DNA of 64,000 nucleotides. Origin: Phycisphaeraceae bacterium. Lineage in GTDB: Bacteria; Planctomycetota; Phycisphaerae; Phycisphaerales; UBA1924. The translations under genes were made by a program, and so were the position numbers. Position 1 is the stretch's first letter; the number at the start of each line of letters is the position of its first letter. Positions 17,619 through 26,265 of the stretch are shown piece by piece. The stretch covers positions 62,001 to 126,000 of the forward strand of contig JAHBXB010000003.1 in NCBI GenBank assembly GCA_019636655.1. The letters run 5' to 3'. The notes beneath the pieces were generated by a model, which did no database searches, had not been told where the DNA came from, and worked only from the letters and a program-made list of their open reading frames with translations.

Positions 17619-19778
17619 TCACCGCTCCCCGCGGGGGAGCGTCTGATGATCGCTTGGAGCAGCTCGTGGTGGAGGGATTGCGTCGGTGGGGGTGCCCGAT
17701 GGCGCCCCCGCCGTCAATCTCGCTTCCAGTCGATCGAACACCGCGGCCAGTTCGGCGATCGCCCGGTCCAGCGCCGACCGGTCGCGGTGCTCGACGGCGT
17801 ATCGCAGCGATGGGAGCATCCACGATGCGTACCCCGAATCCTCGTCCGTTCCTGCCAGCAGGCTCCTGAACCAGGGCCGGCCGGGCAGGCCCGCTTCCGT
17901 GAGCCACTCCCTCTCGGCGCCGATCAACTCGGCGTTGGCCAGCGCCGGATCGGTGCCGAGTGCCTGGGGATCGAGGCGACGGCTCGACGCGCGGTATCGC
18001 TCCGCCGCGGCCTCGAGCGGCGCGAGTTCGGCGGCGATTCCGCGCGGGCTTGGGGGATCTTGCGGCGAGAGGAAGCCGGAGGCGATGCCGATTCTGGAGA
18101 TCTCGCCGAGGTACCGGATGGTGTCTGTGCCGGCGCGCTCGCGGTCGTAGGGGATCACGGGCGAGTAGGCGAGGAGCGCCAAGGTGGCGTTGGTCATCCG
18201 GGTGACGAGCGTCGCCGAGGCGTAGTCGTCGCCGACGACTTTCCAATACCAGATCAGGTTGTCGTAGTTGGAGTGGTACGAGTTCCCCTTGGAGCCCGAG
18301 GCGCTCATGCCGGCGACAGGGACGCCGAGGTGGCAGTTGAAGCCGACGTGGTCCGAGCCGCCGCCGATGTCGCCCGTCCTTGGCAGGGCCGGGTCGGCCT
18401 CGTCGCGGGCGCGGGCGATCCAGGCGTCGTACACCGTCTGCCCGGCGCTCCCGCCGGGCTGCGGCACGGACTTCGCCGCCTCGGCGATGACGCGCCGCAG
18501 CGGCGGGGAGGCTGCCGCGTCGAACTCCAGGCCTGTCGACGCCATGTCGAGGTTGAGGTAGGCGACGGCGTTCGCGGCGAGCGACTCGCGGTGGGCCTCG
18601 ACCCACTCGACCGATCCGATCAAGCCGAACTCCTCGGCGCCCCAGCAGCAGAAGACGATCGAGCGGAGCGGTCGCGGCTGGCCGCCGGCGATCGCCTGCG
18701 TAAAGCAGCGCGCGGATTCGAGGACGGTGATGGTTCCGCAGCTCGGGTCGGTAGCGCCGTACCCCCACGCATCGTGGTGTGCGCCGGCGAGCACGAGTTG
18801 GTCGGGGAAGTCGCTGCCGCGGAGCATGGCGGTGATGTTGTAGGTCTTAGCGAGGAAGCGCTCCTGCTGGATCTTGAGGTGAACGGTGAGCGAGTCACCG
18901 CCGGTGAGGCGGTAGGCAAGCGGCAGGCCGCCCTGCCAGCCGGCGGGCACCGCGGGGCCGGTCATCCGGGAGAGGATCTCCTTGGCCGCGCCGAAGCCGA
19001 TCGGCTGGACGGGGATCGTGGGAAGGTCGAGGGAGTCCTCGCTCAGGCGCGGGGCGTCCTTTGTGGCGGGGATGAACGGTGTGAGCGGGTCGCCCTCGTA
19101 GGGGAGCGTGTTGAGCGAGCCGCGCTGGATGCAGGTGTCGTTCGCGTAGCCGCCCTCCGGGTACATGATGCCCTTGCAGTAGCCCGCATCGGCGGGGTCG
19201 GTGAAGATGACCAGCCCTGCTGCGCCGGCGTCCTGGGCGAACCGTGCCTTGTAGCCGCGGTAGTTGCCGCCGTAGCGAGCGAGCACGATCTTGCCGGCGC
19301 AGTCGACGCCGAGGGACTTGAGTTTTTCGAAGTCGGCCTTGGTGCCGTAGTTGGCGTACACAACGCCGGCGGTCACCTCGCCGCTGCCGGAATAGGCGTT
19401 CCAGCCCGGGAGGAGTTCCGGGTTCTGGGAGAACTTGTCCTCGGTGAGCGAGTCCTCCTTGAGACCGAGGGAGACGGCCTGCGGCGAGACGATATCGAGG
19501 GACGCGGCGAGGGGCCGGCAGAGGTAGACCCAGATTTCCTGCTTCTCGACCTCGAGGCCCATGGCGCGGAACGCCTCGGCGATGCGGTCGGCGTTGCGAT
19601 GGTCGCCGTCGGTGCCGGCGATGTGCGGCTCGGAGCAGAGCATCTCGTGGAACGAGAGGAGTGAGTCGCGGGTTGGGATGGCGTTGAGGGCCTCGATCCG
19701 GGCGCGGATGGCGTCCGTCGGCGAGCCGTCGCCGGCCGGGAGGGCGAGGAGCAGGGGGATGGCGAGGAGGAGGTGCAT
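17619..19778 (-). CDS. M28-family metallopeptidase (glutamate carboxypeptidase II-like)
   Basis: A 719-residue exported peptidase with an N-terminal signal peptide (1-16). It has a PA domain (about 125-285, with GKIVLARYGGNYRG and a GLVIFTDPAD turn) inserted into the catalytic M28 domain. Metal and catalytic residues are visible: AHHDAWGYGATDPS with His335, WGAEEFGLIGS with the Glu pair at 382-383, GGGSDHVGF, and YHSNYDN for the last His ligand. A C-terminal helical dimerisation domain follows (about 570-690). By family it removes C-terminal acidic or other residues from peptides. Twelve bases after an MFS transporter gene, so peptide breakdown and uptake of a product may be linked. Confidence 0.92.
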   Translation of the reverse strand: MHLLLAIPLLLALPAGDGSPTDAIRARIEALNAIPTRDSLLSFHEMLCSEPHIAGTDGDHRNADRIAEAFRAMGLEVEKQEIWVYLCRPLAASLDIVSPQAVSLGLKEDSLTEDKFSQNPELLPGWNAYSGSGEVTAGVVYANYGTKADFEKLKSLGVDCAGKIVLARYGGNYRGYKARFAQDAGAAGLVIFTDPADAGYCKGIMYPEGGYANDTCIQRGSLNTLPYEGDPLTPFIPATKDAPRLSEDSLDLPTIPVQPIGFGAAKEILSRMTGPAVPAGWQGGLPLAYRLTGGDSLTVHLKIQQERFLAKTYNITAMLRGSDFPDQLVLAGAHHDAWGYGATDPSCGTITVLESARCFTQAIAGGQPRPLRSIVFCCWGAEEFGLIGSVEWVEAHRESLAANAVAYLNLDMASTGLEFDAAASPPLRRVIAEAAKSVPQPGGSAGQTVYDAWIARARDEADPALPRTGDIGGGSDHVGFNCHLGVPVAGMSASGSKGNSYHSNYDNLIWYWKVVGDDYASATLVTRMTNATLALLAYSPVIPYDRERAGTDTIRYLGEISRIGIASGFLSPQDPPSPRGIAAELAPLEAAAERYRASSRRLDPQALGTDPALANAELIGAEREWLTEAGLPGRPWFRSLLAGTDEDSGYASWMLPSLRYAVEHRDRSALDRAIAELAAVFDRLEARLTAGAPSGTPTDAIPPPRAAPSDHQTLPRGER

Positions 19779-19790
19779 CGGCGGCGGTTC

Positions 19791-21050
19791 CTAGACAGTG
19801 ACGACGGGGTCCTTGGCGTTGCGCGAGTGCGGGCCCTCGCTGATCAGGAGGGCAACGAGGATGCCCGGGATGAACAGCATGCCGGTCCACCAGATCGCGG
19901 CAGATGGGCCGTATTCGGCGGCGATGGCGCCGCCGAACATGGTGCCGACGGCGGAGACGAGCCGGCCGGTGTTGTAGCAGACCCCGGCCCCCATGGTGCG
20001 GAGCATCGTCGGGAACAACGGCGGGATGTAGAGCGGGAAGAGGCCGAAAAGCCCCAGCGCGAAGAACGCGGTGAGGCTGAAGATGAGGTTGACGTTGTCG
20101 AGCGTTGGAGGGTTCCAATAGCCCCAGGTAAAGACCGCGAGGCCGCCGGTGAGCATGAAGGCGAACGCGAAGCGGTAGCCGGCGAACCTCGCGAGGTAGG
20201 TGGCGAAGTAGTTGGCGGCGATGTTGACCAGGAGGTAGGTGATCGTGACGCGGAAAACCAGTGATTTGACCTGCGGGTCCGTCCAGGTGCTCACCTCGGG
20301 CATGGAACGGAGGATCTGGCTAGAGAAGAACAGAAAAGCCCAGACGGTGGTCAGCGAGATCGAAGTGAGGAGAAGGGTGAGGATGGTGGTGCGGCGCCAC
20401 TGCCGGGAGAAGATCGCGGAGACAGGTGGCGGGGGCGCGGCGCGAGACTGGCGGCGCCACTCTTCGGGCTCGGGAACGGCCCAGCGGATCCAGATCGTGA
20501 GGATCGCGGGCAGTACCCCGACGAGAAACACGTAACGCTCCGGAAAGCCGGAGAGGGCTCTGATGGTGACGGCCGCGGCGATGCAGCCGACCATGTAGCC
20601 GGATTGGAGCGTGGCGCTGGCCCAGGCGCGGTGGCGGGGGTGGAGCGTTTCGGCGACGAGGGCGGAGCCGGCGGCCCACTCGCCGCCGATGCCCAACGCG
20701 GCGATGAAGCGGAAGATCAGGAGGTGCCACCACTCGGTGGCGAAGAAGGCGAGGCCGGTGAAGATGGCGTAGGTCAGGACGGTCAGGGTGAGGGTGCGGG
20801 CCCGGCCGAGGCGGTCGCCGATTCGGCCGAAGACGGCGCCGCCGACGGCCCAGCCGACGAGGAAGAAGGCCTGGATGATCGCGGCCTTCCGCTGGACGTC
20901 GCTGTCGACAGCAGTCTTGTGGAGGAGCTCGGTGACGAAGGGGAGGGCGACAAGGACGTAGAGAAAACCGTCGAGGCCGTCGAAGCACCAGCCGAGCCAG
21001 GCGGCGGTGAGGGCTTTCCATTGTGTTCCGGAGATCTTGCCGTCGCTCAC
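19791..21050 (-). CDS. MFS transporter
   Basis: Starts at GTG 21050 after an AGGAG site and gives 419 residues with about 12 hydrophobic segments. The loop after helix 2 reads GRIGDRLGRARTLTL, a good match to the MFS GxxxDRxGR motif, and a conserved Arg/Gly helix 4-5 region (FIAALGIGGEWAAGSALVAE) resembles the metabolite:H+ symporter (sugar/carboxylate) branch. It likely moves a small organic solute into the cell. It sits directly upstream of the M28 peptidase with a 12-base gap, and 58 bases after the PAC2 gene. Substrate unknown. Confidence 0.9.
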   Translation of the reverse strand: MSDGKISGTQWKALTAAWLGWCFDGLDGFLYVLVALPFVTELLHKTAVDSDVQRKAAIIQAFFLVGWAVGGAVFGRIGDRLGRARTLTLTVLTYAIFTGLAFFATEWWHLLIFRFIAALGIGGEWAAGSALVAETLHPRHRAWASATLQSGYMVGCIAAAVTIRALSGFPERYVFLVGVLPAILTIWIRWAVPEPEEWRRQSRAAPPPPVSAIFSRQWRRTTILTLLLTSISLTTVWAFLFFSSQILRSMPEVSTWTDPQVKSLVFRVTITYLLVNIAANYFATYLARFAGYRFAFAFMLTGGLAVFTWGYWNPPTLDNVNLIFSLTAFFALGLFGLFPLYIPPLFPTMLRTMGAGVCYNTGRLVSAVGTMFGGAIAAEYGPSAAIWWTGMLFIPGILVALLISEGPHSRNAKDPVVTV

Positions 21051-21108
21051 GGGGTGCCGCTCCTGCCGGGATTGGGGCGGAGTCTACCGGAAGGGCGGTA
21101 CGCGGGGG

Positions 21109-22119
21109 CTATTCGGCGCGGCGGAAGAGATCGAGGAAGCGGTTCTCGAACCGCTTGAAGAGGTTGTGCTTGTCGAGTTCCTTCTTGAGTTGGACGGCCT
21201 TGGCGCGGTCCTTGGCGGCCTGCTTGAAGAGTCGCTCGATCTTGGCGGTGACGGCGGGGTCGATCGGTTCCTCGGCGGGTTTGGCCGGTTCGCCAGCGGG
21301 GGCTGTGGTGGGCTCGATGAGGCCCGGGTCGGGGGCGCCGTTGAAGTCTTCCTCTTCCTCGTCGCCGCGTTCCTGGGCGGCGCGCTCCATGCGTTCGAGC
21401 ATGTCGATGAGGGCGGCGTCGACCTTTTCGGCGTGGGATTCGAGTTCGGCGAGTTCGACCTCGACCCCGGAGAGGAGGCCGAAGGCTGCGAGCACGGCGT
21501 GGGCGGCACGGGGGTTGGCGACACCGGCGGCGAAGTAGGGGATCTCGCCGAGGAGGCAGAGGCCGGGGATCGTGCGTTCGGAGGCGGCGCCGAGGAGGAC
21601 GCCGTTCATGCCGCCGATCTGGCCCTCGGCCATGGGGTCGACCTCGATGCGGCGGAGTTCGTCGAGCATCTGGGCGTCGGTGGCGGCGCCGATGACGCGG
21701 GGCCTCTGGGAGGGGTGCATCTGGGAGGCCATGGAGGCGAAGGTGACGATGCGCGTGGGTTTCCAGCGGGCGGCGCGTTCGAGGAGGGCGTGGGCGAAGG
21801 CGAAGGAGCCGGTCGCGGGCTGGGCCTCGCCGATGAAGACGGTGAGATCGACGCCGGACTCGAGGGGCTCGGTGGGGCGGAAGAAGTAGGAGCGGGGGAG
21901 GCGGGGGGTGGCGATGTTGCCCTCGGTGACCTCGACGGCCTGGACATCGAAGTAGGAGGGGACGGTGAGTTCATCGACGGGCTTGAGGCTGAGTTTCTGC
22001 ATGAGGTAGCCCGCCGCGAGGATCGCGACGTTGCCCATTCCGGGCCATGCGGCGACGAGCCAGGCGGGCTTGCCGTCGGGGTCGGAGGAGCGCTTGGAGG
22101 TGGATTGGGGCTCGGCCAT
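21109..22119 (-). CDS. PAC2-family protein
   Basis: A 336-residue cytoplasmic protein with the PAC2 fold pattern: LVAAWPGMGNVAILAAGYLM at the N-terminus, YFFRP and VFIGEAQP in the middle, GMNGVLLGAASERTIPGLCLLGE around residues 160-190 and an NPRAAHAVLAAFGLL helix. PAC2 proteins are best known as proteasome-assembly chaperones in archaea and eukaryotes; bacterial copies are common without clear function. The last 100 residues are highly charged and probably coiled-coil, and are not part of the core domain. No proteasome gene is in the window. The start ATG 22119 has an AGGGAG site upstream. Confidence 0.85.
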   Translation of the reverse strand: MAEPQSTSKRSSDPDGKPAWLVAAWPGMGNVAILAAGYLMQKLSLKPVDELTVPSYFDVQAVEVTEGNIATPRLPRSYFFRPTEPLESGVDLTVFIGEAQPATGSFAFAHALLERAARWKPTRIVTFASMASQMHPSQRPRVIGAATDAQMLDELRRIEVDPMAEGQIGGMNGVLLGAASERTIPGLCLLGEIPYFAAGVANPRAAHAVLAAFGLLSGVEVELAELESHAEKVDAALIDMLERMERAAQERGDEEEEDFNGAPDPGLIEPTTAPAGEPAKPAEEPIDPAVTAKIERLFKQAAKDRAKAVQLKKELDKHNLFKRFENRFLDLFRRAE

Positions 22120-22197
22120 GGCGTCGGAACTCCCTTGCGTTGGCGGGCCTTTGCAGTGGGAGTCTACGCGCCGGGGCCGGCGTGGGAGCGCACGCGG

Positions 22198-22866
22198 CTA
22201 GCCGGAGTTGCGATGCGAGGATTGGGGATGATGATGGCCGTTGTTGTGCAGCGGCGAATCGAAAGCGGCGTGGAGGGGGATCGGGAGTTGGGGGAGACGG
22301 ATATCGGGAGAGGGGCCGTGGGCTTGCGCCGGCTCGGCGCCGCTGGAGTGTGCGGACGAGTCGGCGCTGTGTTGTGCGGGGAGAGCGCGTGGCGTTGCGG
22401 CGCCGTCGACCGCGGCGCGAGGATCGGTGTGGAGAGAGGCGGAGGGGTCGCCGGCGTGGGTGCGTGGGCGCGGGCCGGGGGTGAAGTTGGCGAGGCGGAC
22501 GAGGAGGCCCGCCGCGCGGCGGGCGGTTTCTCGCGATCGGCGGCGGAGTTCCATGCCGCGCTGGTCGGTGGGACGGACGGGGAAATGGGCCTCATCGGAG
22601 TTGTGCTCGTCTATGGAGCGGCCGAGGGTGGTAGTGACAGAGGGGAGGAAGTTGGAGGCGACGATGCGGGTGCGGCGGGCGATGGCGGACTCGATCTGGT
22701 CGAGGCGTTCGGCGATCTCCGGGCGGGCAAACCAGACGACGAGGGCCTCGACGGTGGTGTCGTGGAGTTCGGCGACATCGCGGAGGGTGATGGTGGGATC
22801 GGTGACCGAATCGAGGATTCGGGAGGCGAGTTCGGGGGGTGGGTTGAAGTCGGGGAGTGGGAGCAT
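22198..22866 (-). CDS. Hypothetical protein with a helix-turn-helix-like N-terminus
   Basis: Started at ATG 22866; a longer open frame exists upstream but would cover the promoter described at 22874-22901. The 222-residue protein begins with a Pro/Leu-rich stretch and then ITLRDVAELHDTTVEALVVW (about residues 26-45), which looks like a small DNA-binding helix-turn-helix. A charged helical segment with many Arg follows (60-125), then a low-complexity His/Pro/Ser tail. No family name can be given. A regulator that controls itself through the palindrome in its own promoter is a reasonable guess. Confidence 0.65.
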   Translation of the reverse strand: MLPLPDFNPPPELASRILDSVTDPTITLRDVAELHDTTVEALVVWFARPEIAERLDQIESAIARRTRIVASNFLPSVTTTLGRSIDEHNSDEAHFPVRPTDQRGMELRRRSRETARRAAGLLVRLANFTPGPRPRTHAGDPSASLHTDPRAAVDGAATPRALPAQHSADSSAHSSGAEPAQAHGPSPDIRLPQLPIPLHAAFDSPLHNNGHHHPQSSHRNSG

Positions 22867-22873
22867 GGGGGAG

Positions 22874-22901
22874 AGAATACGGGATTTTGACGGTATGTCA
22901 A
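22874..22901 (-). promoter_or_regulatory. Sigma-70-type promoter with palindromic operator, probably leaderless
   Basis: On the minus strand a consensus -35 TTGACA (22901-22896) and a -10 TATTCT (22879-22874) are 16 bases apart. The expected start point falls about one base before ATG 22866, so the transcript would be leaderless. The -35 lies inside a perfect inverted repeat, TTGAC-5-GTCAA (22887-22901), which suits an operator. Confidence 0.6.
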
Positions 22902-23068
22902 TAGGGATTTGATAGGATTTCGAGATTCTCTGTAAGTAGCCTGAATTGAGGAGGTTACAGCAAGGAATCGCGGTTGGGGCGGACGCTCGGGCCGAACACG
23001 TGCGGAGGACGAGCGGCGGTATATTGCGGGGCACGCCGGGAGACTCCGAGTTGCAAGCGGCTTTTGAC

Positions 23069-24250
23069 ATGCTCGGGACTCTTGTGGCGCTGTCGGCATT
23101 GGGGTTGATCGCCTGGGCGCTGTTCTGGGATCGGGCATGGGGCAGGAAGCGTTGTCGAAGGTGCTGGTACGAGTTGAGCGGCGCGGGTCCCGTGGTGTGC
23201 CCAGAGTGCGGTACGCCCGCGGCCAATGACAGAGCGATGCTGCGAACGCGGCGAAAGTGGAGGAGCGCCGGGGCAGCCGTGGTGCTGCTTGCGACGGCCT
23301 ATCCGATCAGTACTGTGCCGCGAGTCAGGCAGTCCGGATGGCGAGGCGCGATTCCGACAACGGCGTTGATCGTCTGGGTCGGACGGAACGAGCCGCCGGA
23401 GGTCTTCGGTAGCGGCGCCGTTTCAAGACCGACCGCAGAGGCCGCAGAGCTCGCTCGCCGCGCGGCGAGGTCCGAGTTGTGGGGCTGGCAATGGAAGCTG
23501 CTGATTCGGGAGCTCGGACTCATCCGGTCGAGAGAGCGGTGGCCGCGTGGGGTTCCCTGGGAAGTCTCCGTGTACGTGCCCAACTGGCTCCTTGCTGCCC
23601 CGTGTGTCATGCAGGTAGGGCTGCCGGCGGAGTTGTGCCGGGGCGAGGTGGGTTGTGATGTAGGGGTGAACTCTGCGCTGCCGGTGGAGACTCGCCGGTT
23701 GCCGCCGGATGCCAGGTCTGTGCGGCTCGCTGTGTCGGCTCCCGGGTGGAAGGGGCATGTCGAACAGCCGGTGCAGCAGGTTGACACGCTTGATGAGGCC
23801 ATGGCTGGGGTAGCGAATCTGGTGATTGATGCTTCTGTGCGGCGTGCGCTCCGGTGCGGCTTCGTGCACTATGAGGATCATCGCGGAGACAAGGTCTGGA
23901 TGCTCACCGGCTGTGTCTGTCGCCATCGGGGCCCACTGGCCGACGACATCGCGATTGGGTTGAGAGTTGAGCTCATGCGTGATGACACTCCTGTCGCGGC
24001 ATGGGCGCTGAGGCCGCAGGATGTCGGCAAGCAGACAGATTGGTGCGTGATACCGCCATCGGTAGCAACGTGGCGAGCAGGAGACTCGTCGGACATGAGT
24101 CGATGGACCGTGCGAGTACGTGGTGACCAGAGTGTTGCTCTCGGGGACTGGCGTCGCGAACGGTGCTGGGTTGGCGAGTTCACGGTGCCGCTGTCGGAGC
24201 TTCTCTTGGACCAGGCGGCGCTGTCGCGGTGGGTGGGGGCGTGCTGGTAG
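23069..24250 (+). CDS. Membrane protein with zinc ribbon
   Basis: The start is chosen at ATG 23069, which puts a hydrophobic segment (about residues 2-20) first; the upstream in-frame extension has no conserved sequence. The 393-residue protein then has the ribbon CRRCWYELSG...CPECG (about residues 28-52), a second membrane segment (about 70-90), and a large soluble part of about 290 residues with no recognised motif. It follows the same plan as the gene at 6380: a helix or short tail, a zinc knuckle and a membrane anchor. There is no clear ribosome-binding site. Function unknown. Confidence 0.7.
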   Translation: MLGTLVALSALGLIAWALFWDRAWGRKRCRRCWYELSGAGPVVCPECGTPAANDRAMLRTRRKWRSAGAAVVLLATAYPISTVPRVRQSGWRGAIPTTALIVWVGRNEPPEVFGSGAVSRPTAEAAELARRAARSELWGWQWKLLIRELGLIRSRERWPRGVPWEVSVYVPNWLLAAPCVMQVGLPAELCRGEVGCDVGVNSALPVETRRLPPDARSVRLAVSAPGWKGHVEQPVQQVDTLDEAMAGVANLVIDASVRRALRCGFVHYEDHRGDKVWMLTGCVCRHRGPLADDIAIGLRVELMRDDTPVAAWALRPQDVGKQTDWCVIPPSVATWRAGDSSDMSRWTVRVRGDQSVALGDWRRERCWVGEFTVPLSELLLDQAALSRWVGACW

Positions 24251-24431
24251 AGTCGTATTGATGGACTCGAGTGTGTTCTGATCAGAGGAGCTTCATGAGA
24301 GTGGCCGTGGACATCGCTGACGATTTGGGCGCCGTGTGGCGGGCGATGAGCGGTTGGGATGCGGTGCTGGGTGACCGTCCGCAACGGCATCGAGCCGCTG
24401 CGGACGGAAGGTCTTCTCTTGTGTGCGACGA

Positions 24432-24465
24432 CCAGAGGCTGCTCGCTTCGCTCGCGAGCCTCTGG
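24432..24465. other. Hairpin in the 274-base gap before the CoA-ligase gene
   Basis: A perfect nine-base inverted repeat (24432-24440 and 24457-24465) encloses a 16-base loop. It could end transcription from 23069-24250 or act in the leader of the gene at 24525. No T-run follows. The rest of the 24251-24524 gap shows nothing convincing. Confidence 0.3.
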
Positions 24466-24524
24466 CAACGTCCGTGCGCCCTTCGGGCGACGAGAAGGCA
24501 GACTGGGAAGGCTAATGTTGGGGC

Positions 24525-26246
24525 ATGGCGATCCTGATTGACAAGACGAAGCGGGTGATCGTGCAGGGGATCACGGGGCGCGAGGGGCAGGCGCGGACGC
24601 GGTTGATGCTGGACTACGGGACGGCGGTGGTGGGGGGGGTGACGCCGGGGAAGGGGGGAACGGAGGTGCTGGGGGTGCCGGTGTTCGATTCGTGCGCGGA
24701 GGCGGTGAAGGCGCTGGGGCGGGTGGATGTGTCGGTGCTGTTCGTGCCCGCCGCGGGGATCAAGGCGGCGGCGCTGGATGCGATCCACGCGGGGGTGGGG
24801 ATGGTGGTGCTGGTGGCGGATCGGGTGCCGGTGTGGGACGCGATGGAGATCGCGGCGGCGGCGGAGGAGAAGGGGTCGTCGTTCGTGGGGCCGAACACGC
24901 TTGGGGTGGCCAGCCCGGGGCAGGCGGTGGTGGGGATGATCGGCGGGCGGGCGGAATCGGCGCGGGAGTGGTTCAAGCCGCCGCTGGCGGGCGGGACGGG
25001 TGTGGGGATCGTGTCGAGGTCGGGGGGGATGTCGTCGAGCACGGCGTATTACCTGGGGCAGGCGGGGGTGAGGATCTCGTCGATCGTGCACATCGGGGGC
25101 GATGCGGTGCTGGGGCTGCGGATTCCGGATGTGGCGCTGATGTTCGAGGAGGATCCGGCGACGGACGCGATCGTGGTGTTCGGCGAGATCGGCGGGGGGC
25201 AGGAGGAGGAGTTGGCGGGGCTGATCAAGGAGGGGCGGGTGACGAAGCCGGTCGCCGCGTACATCGGCGGGAAGGCGGCGACGAGCGGGACACGGTTCAG
25301 CCACGCGGGGGCGATCATCGAGGGGGGCCGGGGCGGGCACGCGGGGAAGGTGGAGGCGTTGCGCGCGGCTGGGGCGACGGTGGTGGATGCGTTCGGCGAG
25401 CTGCCGGCGGCGGTGGCGGAGATGCTGCGGGCGCGGGGGAGCCGGAGCCTGATGAGCGATGCGGAGCGGAAGGCGGTGTGGACGACGGCGATCACGAAGA
25501 TCGAGCCGAACACGGTGGCGGTGCGGGGGCACGACATCGCGGGGCTGATGGGGAAGGTGTCGTTCGGGGCGGCGGTGTACCTGATCCTGACGGGGCGGCT
25601 GCCGGATGAGCGGGTGGGGCGGCTGATGGATGCGATCCTGGTGTCGAGCATCGATCACGGGGCGACGCCGCCGTCGTGCCTGGCGGCGCGGACGGTGGCG
25701 AGCACGGGGGCGAGCCTGAGCCAGGCGGTGGCCGCGGGCGTGAGTTCGATCAACCGGCACCACGGCGGGGCGATCGAGGACGGGGCGAGGTTTTTGACGC
25801 GGGTGATCGAGGAGGCGGGGGCGAGCGGGCGGACGCTGGACGAGGTGGCGGCGGGGGAGGTGGCGAGGATCAAGGCGAGCGGGGAGCGGATCTCGGGGTT
25901 CGGGCACCGGGTGCACACGAAGGACCCGCGGACGGCGCGGCTGTTCGAGTTGGCGGCGGAGGCGGGGCTTGGGGAGACGGGGACGAGCCACATCGGGGCG
26001 GCGCGGGCCGTGGAGCGGGCATTCGCGGCGATCGGGCGGCCGCTGCCGATCAACGTGGATGGGGCGATCGGGGCGATCCTGGCGGACCTTGGGCTGGACC
26101 CCAGGGTGTACAACGGGATCTTCATCATCGCGCGGGCGCCGGGGCTGGTGGCGCACGTGGCGGAGGAGCAGTCGCGGGAGCGGCCGATGAGGCGGATCGA
26201 CCCGGTGAACCATGCGTACGACGGGCCGGTGGCGGGGGCGCGGTGA
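24525..26246 (+). CDS. SucD-like CoA ligase fused to citryl-CoA-lyase domain (ATP-citrate lyase large subunit)
   Basis: A 573-residue two-domain enzyme. Residues 1-300 are a succinyl-CoA-synthetase-alpha-like part with a CoA-binding N-terminus (VIVQGITGREGQARTRLML) and the phospho-histidine His260 in RFSHAGAIIEGG. Residues about 320-573 are a citrate-synthase-like domain with SSIDHGATPPS (His378), GFGHRVHTKDPR (His461) and LPINVDGAIGAILADLG. This is the layout of the ATP-citrate lyase large subunit, which makes acetyl-CoA and oxaloacetate from citrate. The ATP-grasp partner is most likely the protein at 14274. Codons are strongly G-ending. Use in an acetyl-CoA supply route or a reductive TCA cycle cannot be decided here. 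Confidence 0.85.
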   Translation: MAILIDKTKRVIVQGITGREGQARTRLMLDYGTAVVGGVTPGKGGTEVLGVPVFDSCAEAVKALGRVDVSVLFVPAAGIKAAALDAIHAGVGMVVLVADRVPVWDAMEIAAAAEEKGSSFVGPNTLGVASPGQAVVGMIGGRAESAREWFKPPLAGGTGVGIVSRSGGMSSSTAYYLGQAGVRISSIVHIGGDAVLGLRIPDVALMFEEDPATDAIVVFGEIGGGQEEELAGLIKEGRVTKPVAAYIGGKAATSGTRFSHAGAIIEGGRGGHAGKVEALRAAGATVVDAFGELPAAVAEMLRARGSRSLMSDAERKAVWTTAITKIEPNTVAVRGHDIAGLMGKVSFGAAVYLILTGRLPDERVGRLMDAILVSSIDHGATPPSCLAARTVASTGASLSQAVAAGVSSINRHHGGAIEDGARFLTRVIEEAGASGRTLDEVAAGEVARIKASGERISGFGHRVHTKDPRTARLFELAAEAGLGETGTSHIGAARAVERAFAAIGRPLPINVDGAIGAILADLGLDPRVYNGIFIIARAPGLVAHVAEEQSRERPMRRIDPVNHAYDGPVAGAR

Positions 26247-26265
26247 TGGAACGGGGTGTGGTGCG

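Noticed and set aside
17550-17620. Calling a replication origin at the skew switch
   Set aside because: No DnaA-box cluster, AT-rich unwinding tract or dnaA/dnaN neighbour; reported only as a skew observation.
16150-18768. Very long minus-strand open frame (872 codons) across the LEPR protein and the M28 gene
   Set aside because: It lies opposite two well-supported genes, is Arg/Gly-rich with no motif, and reflects high-GC antisense openness.
24271-24537. Short plus-strand frame in the gap before 24525
   Set aside because: Overlaps the well-supported next start, has no ribosome site, and its protein has no recognisable features.
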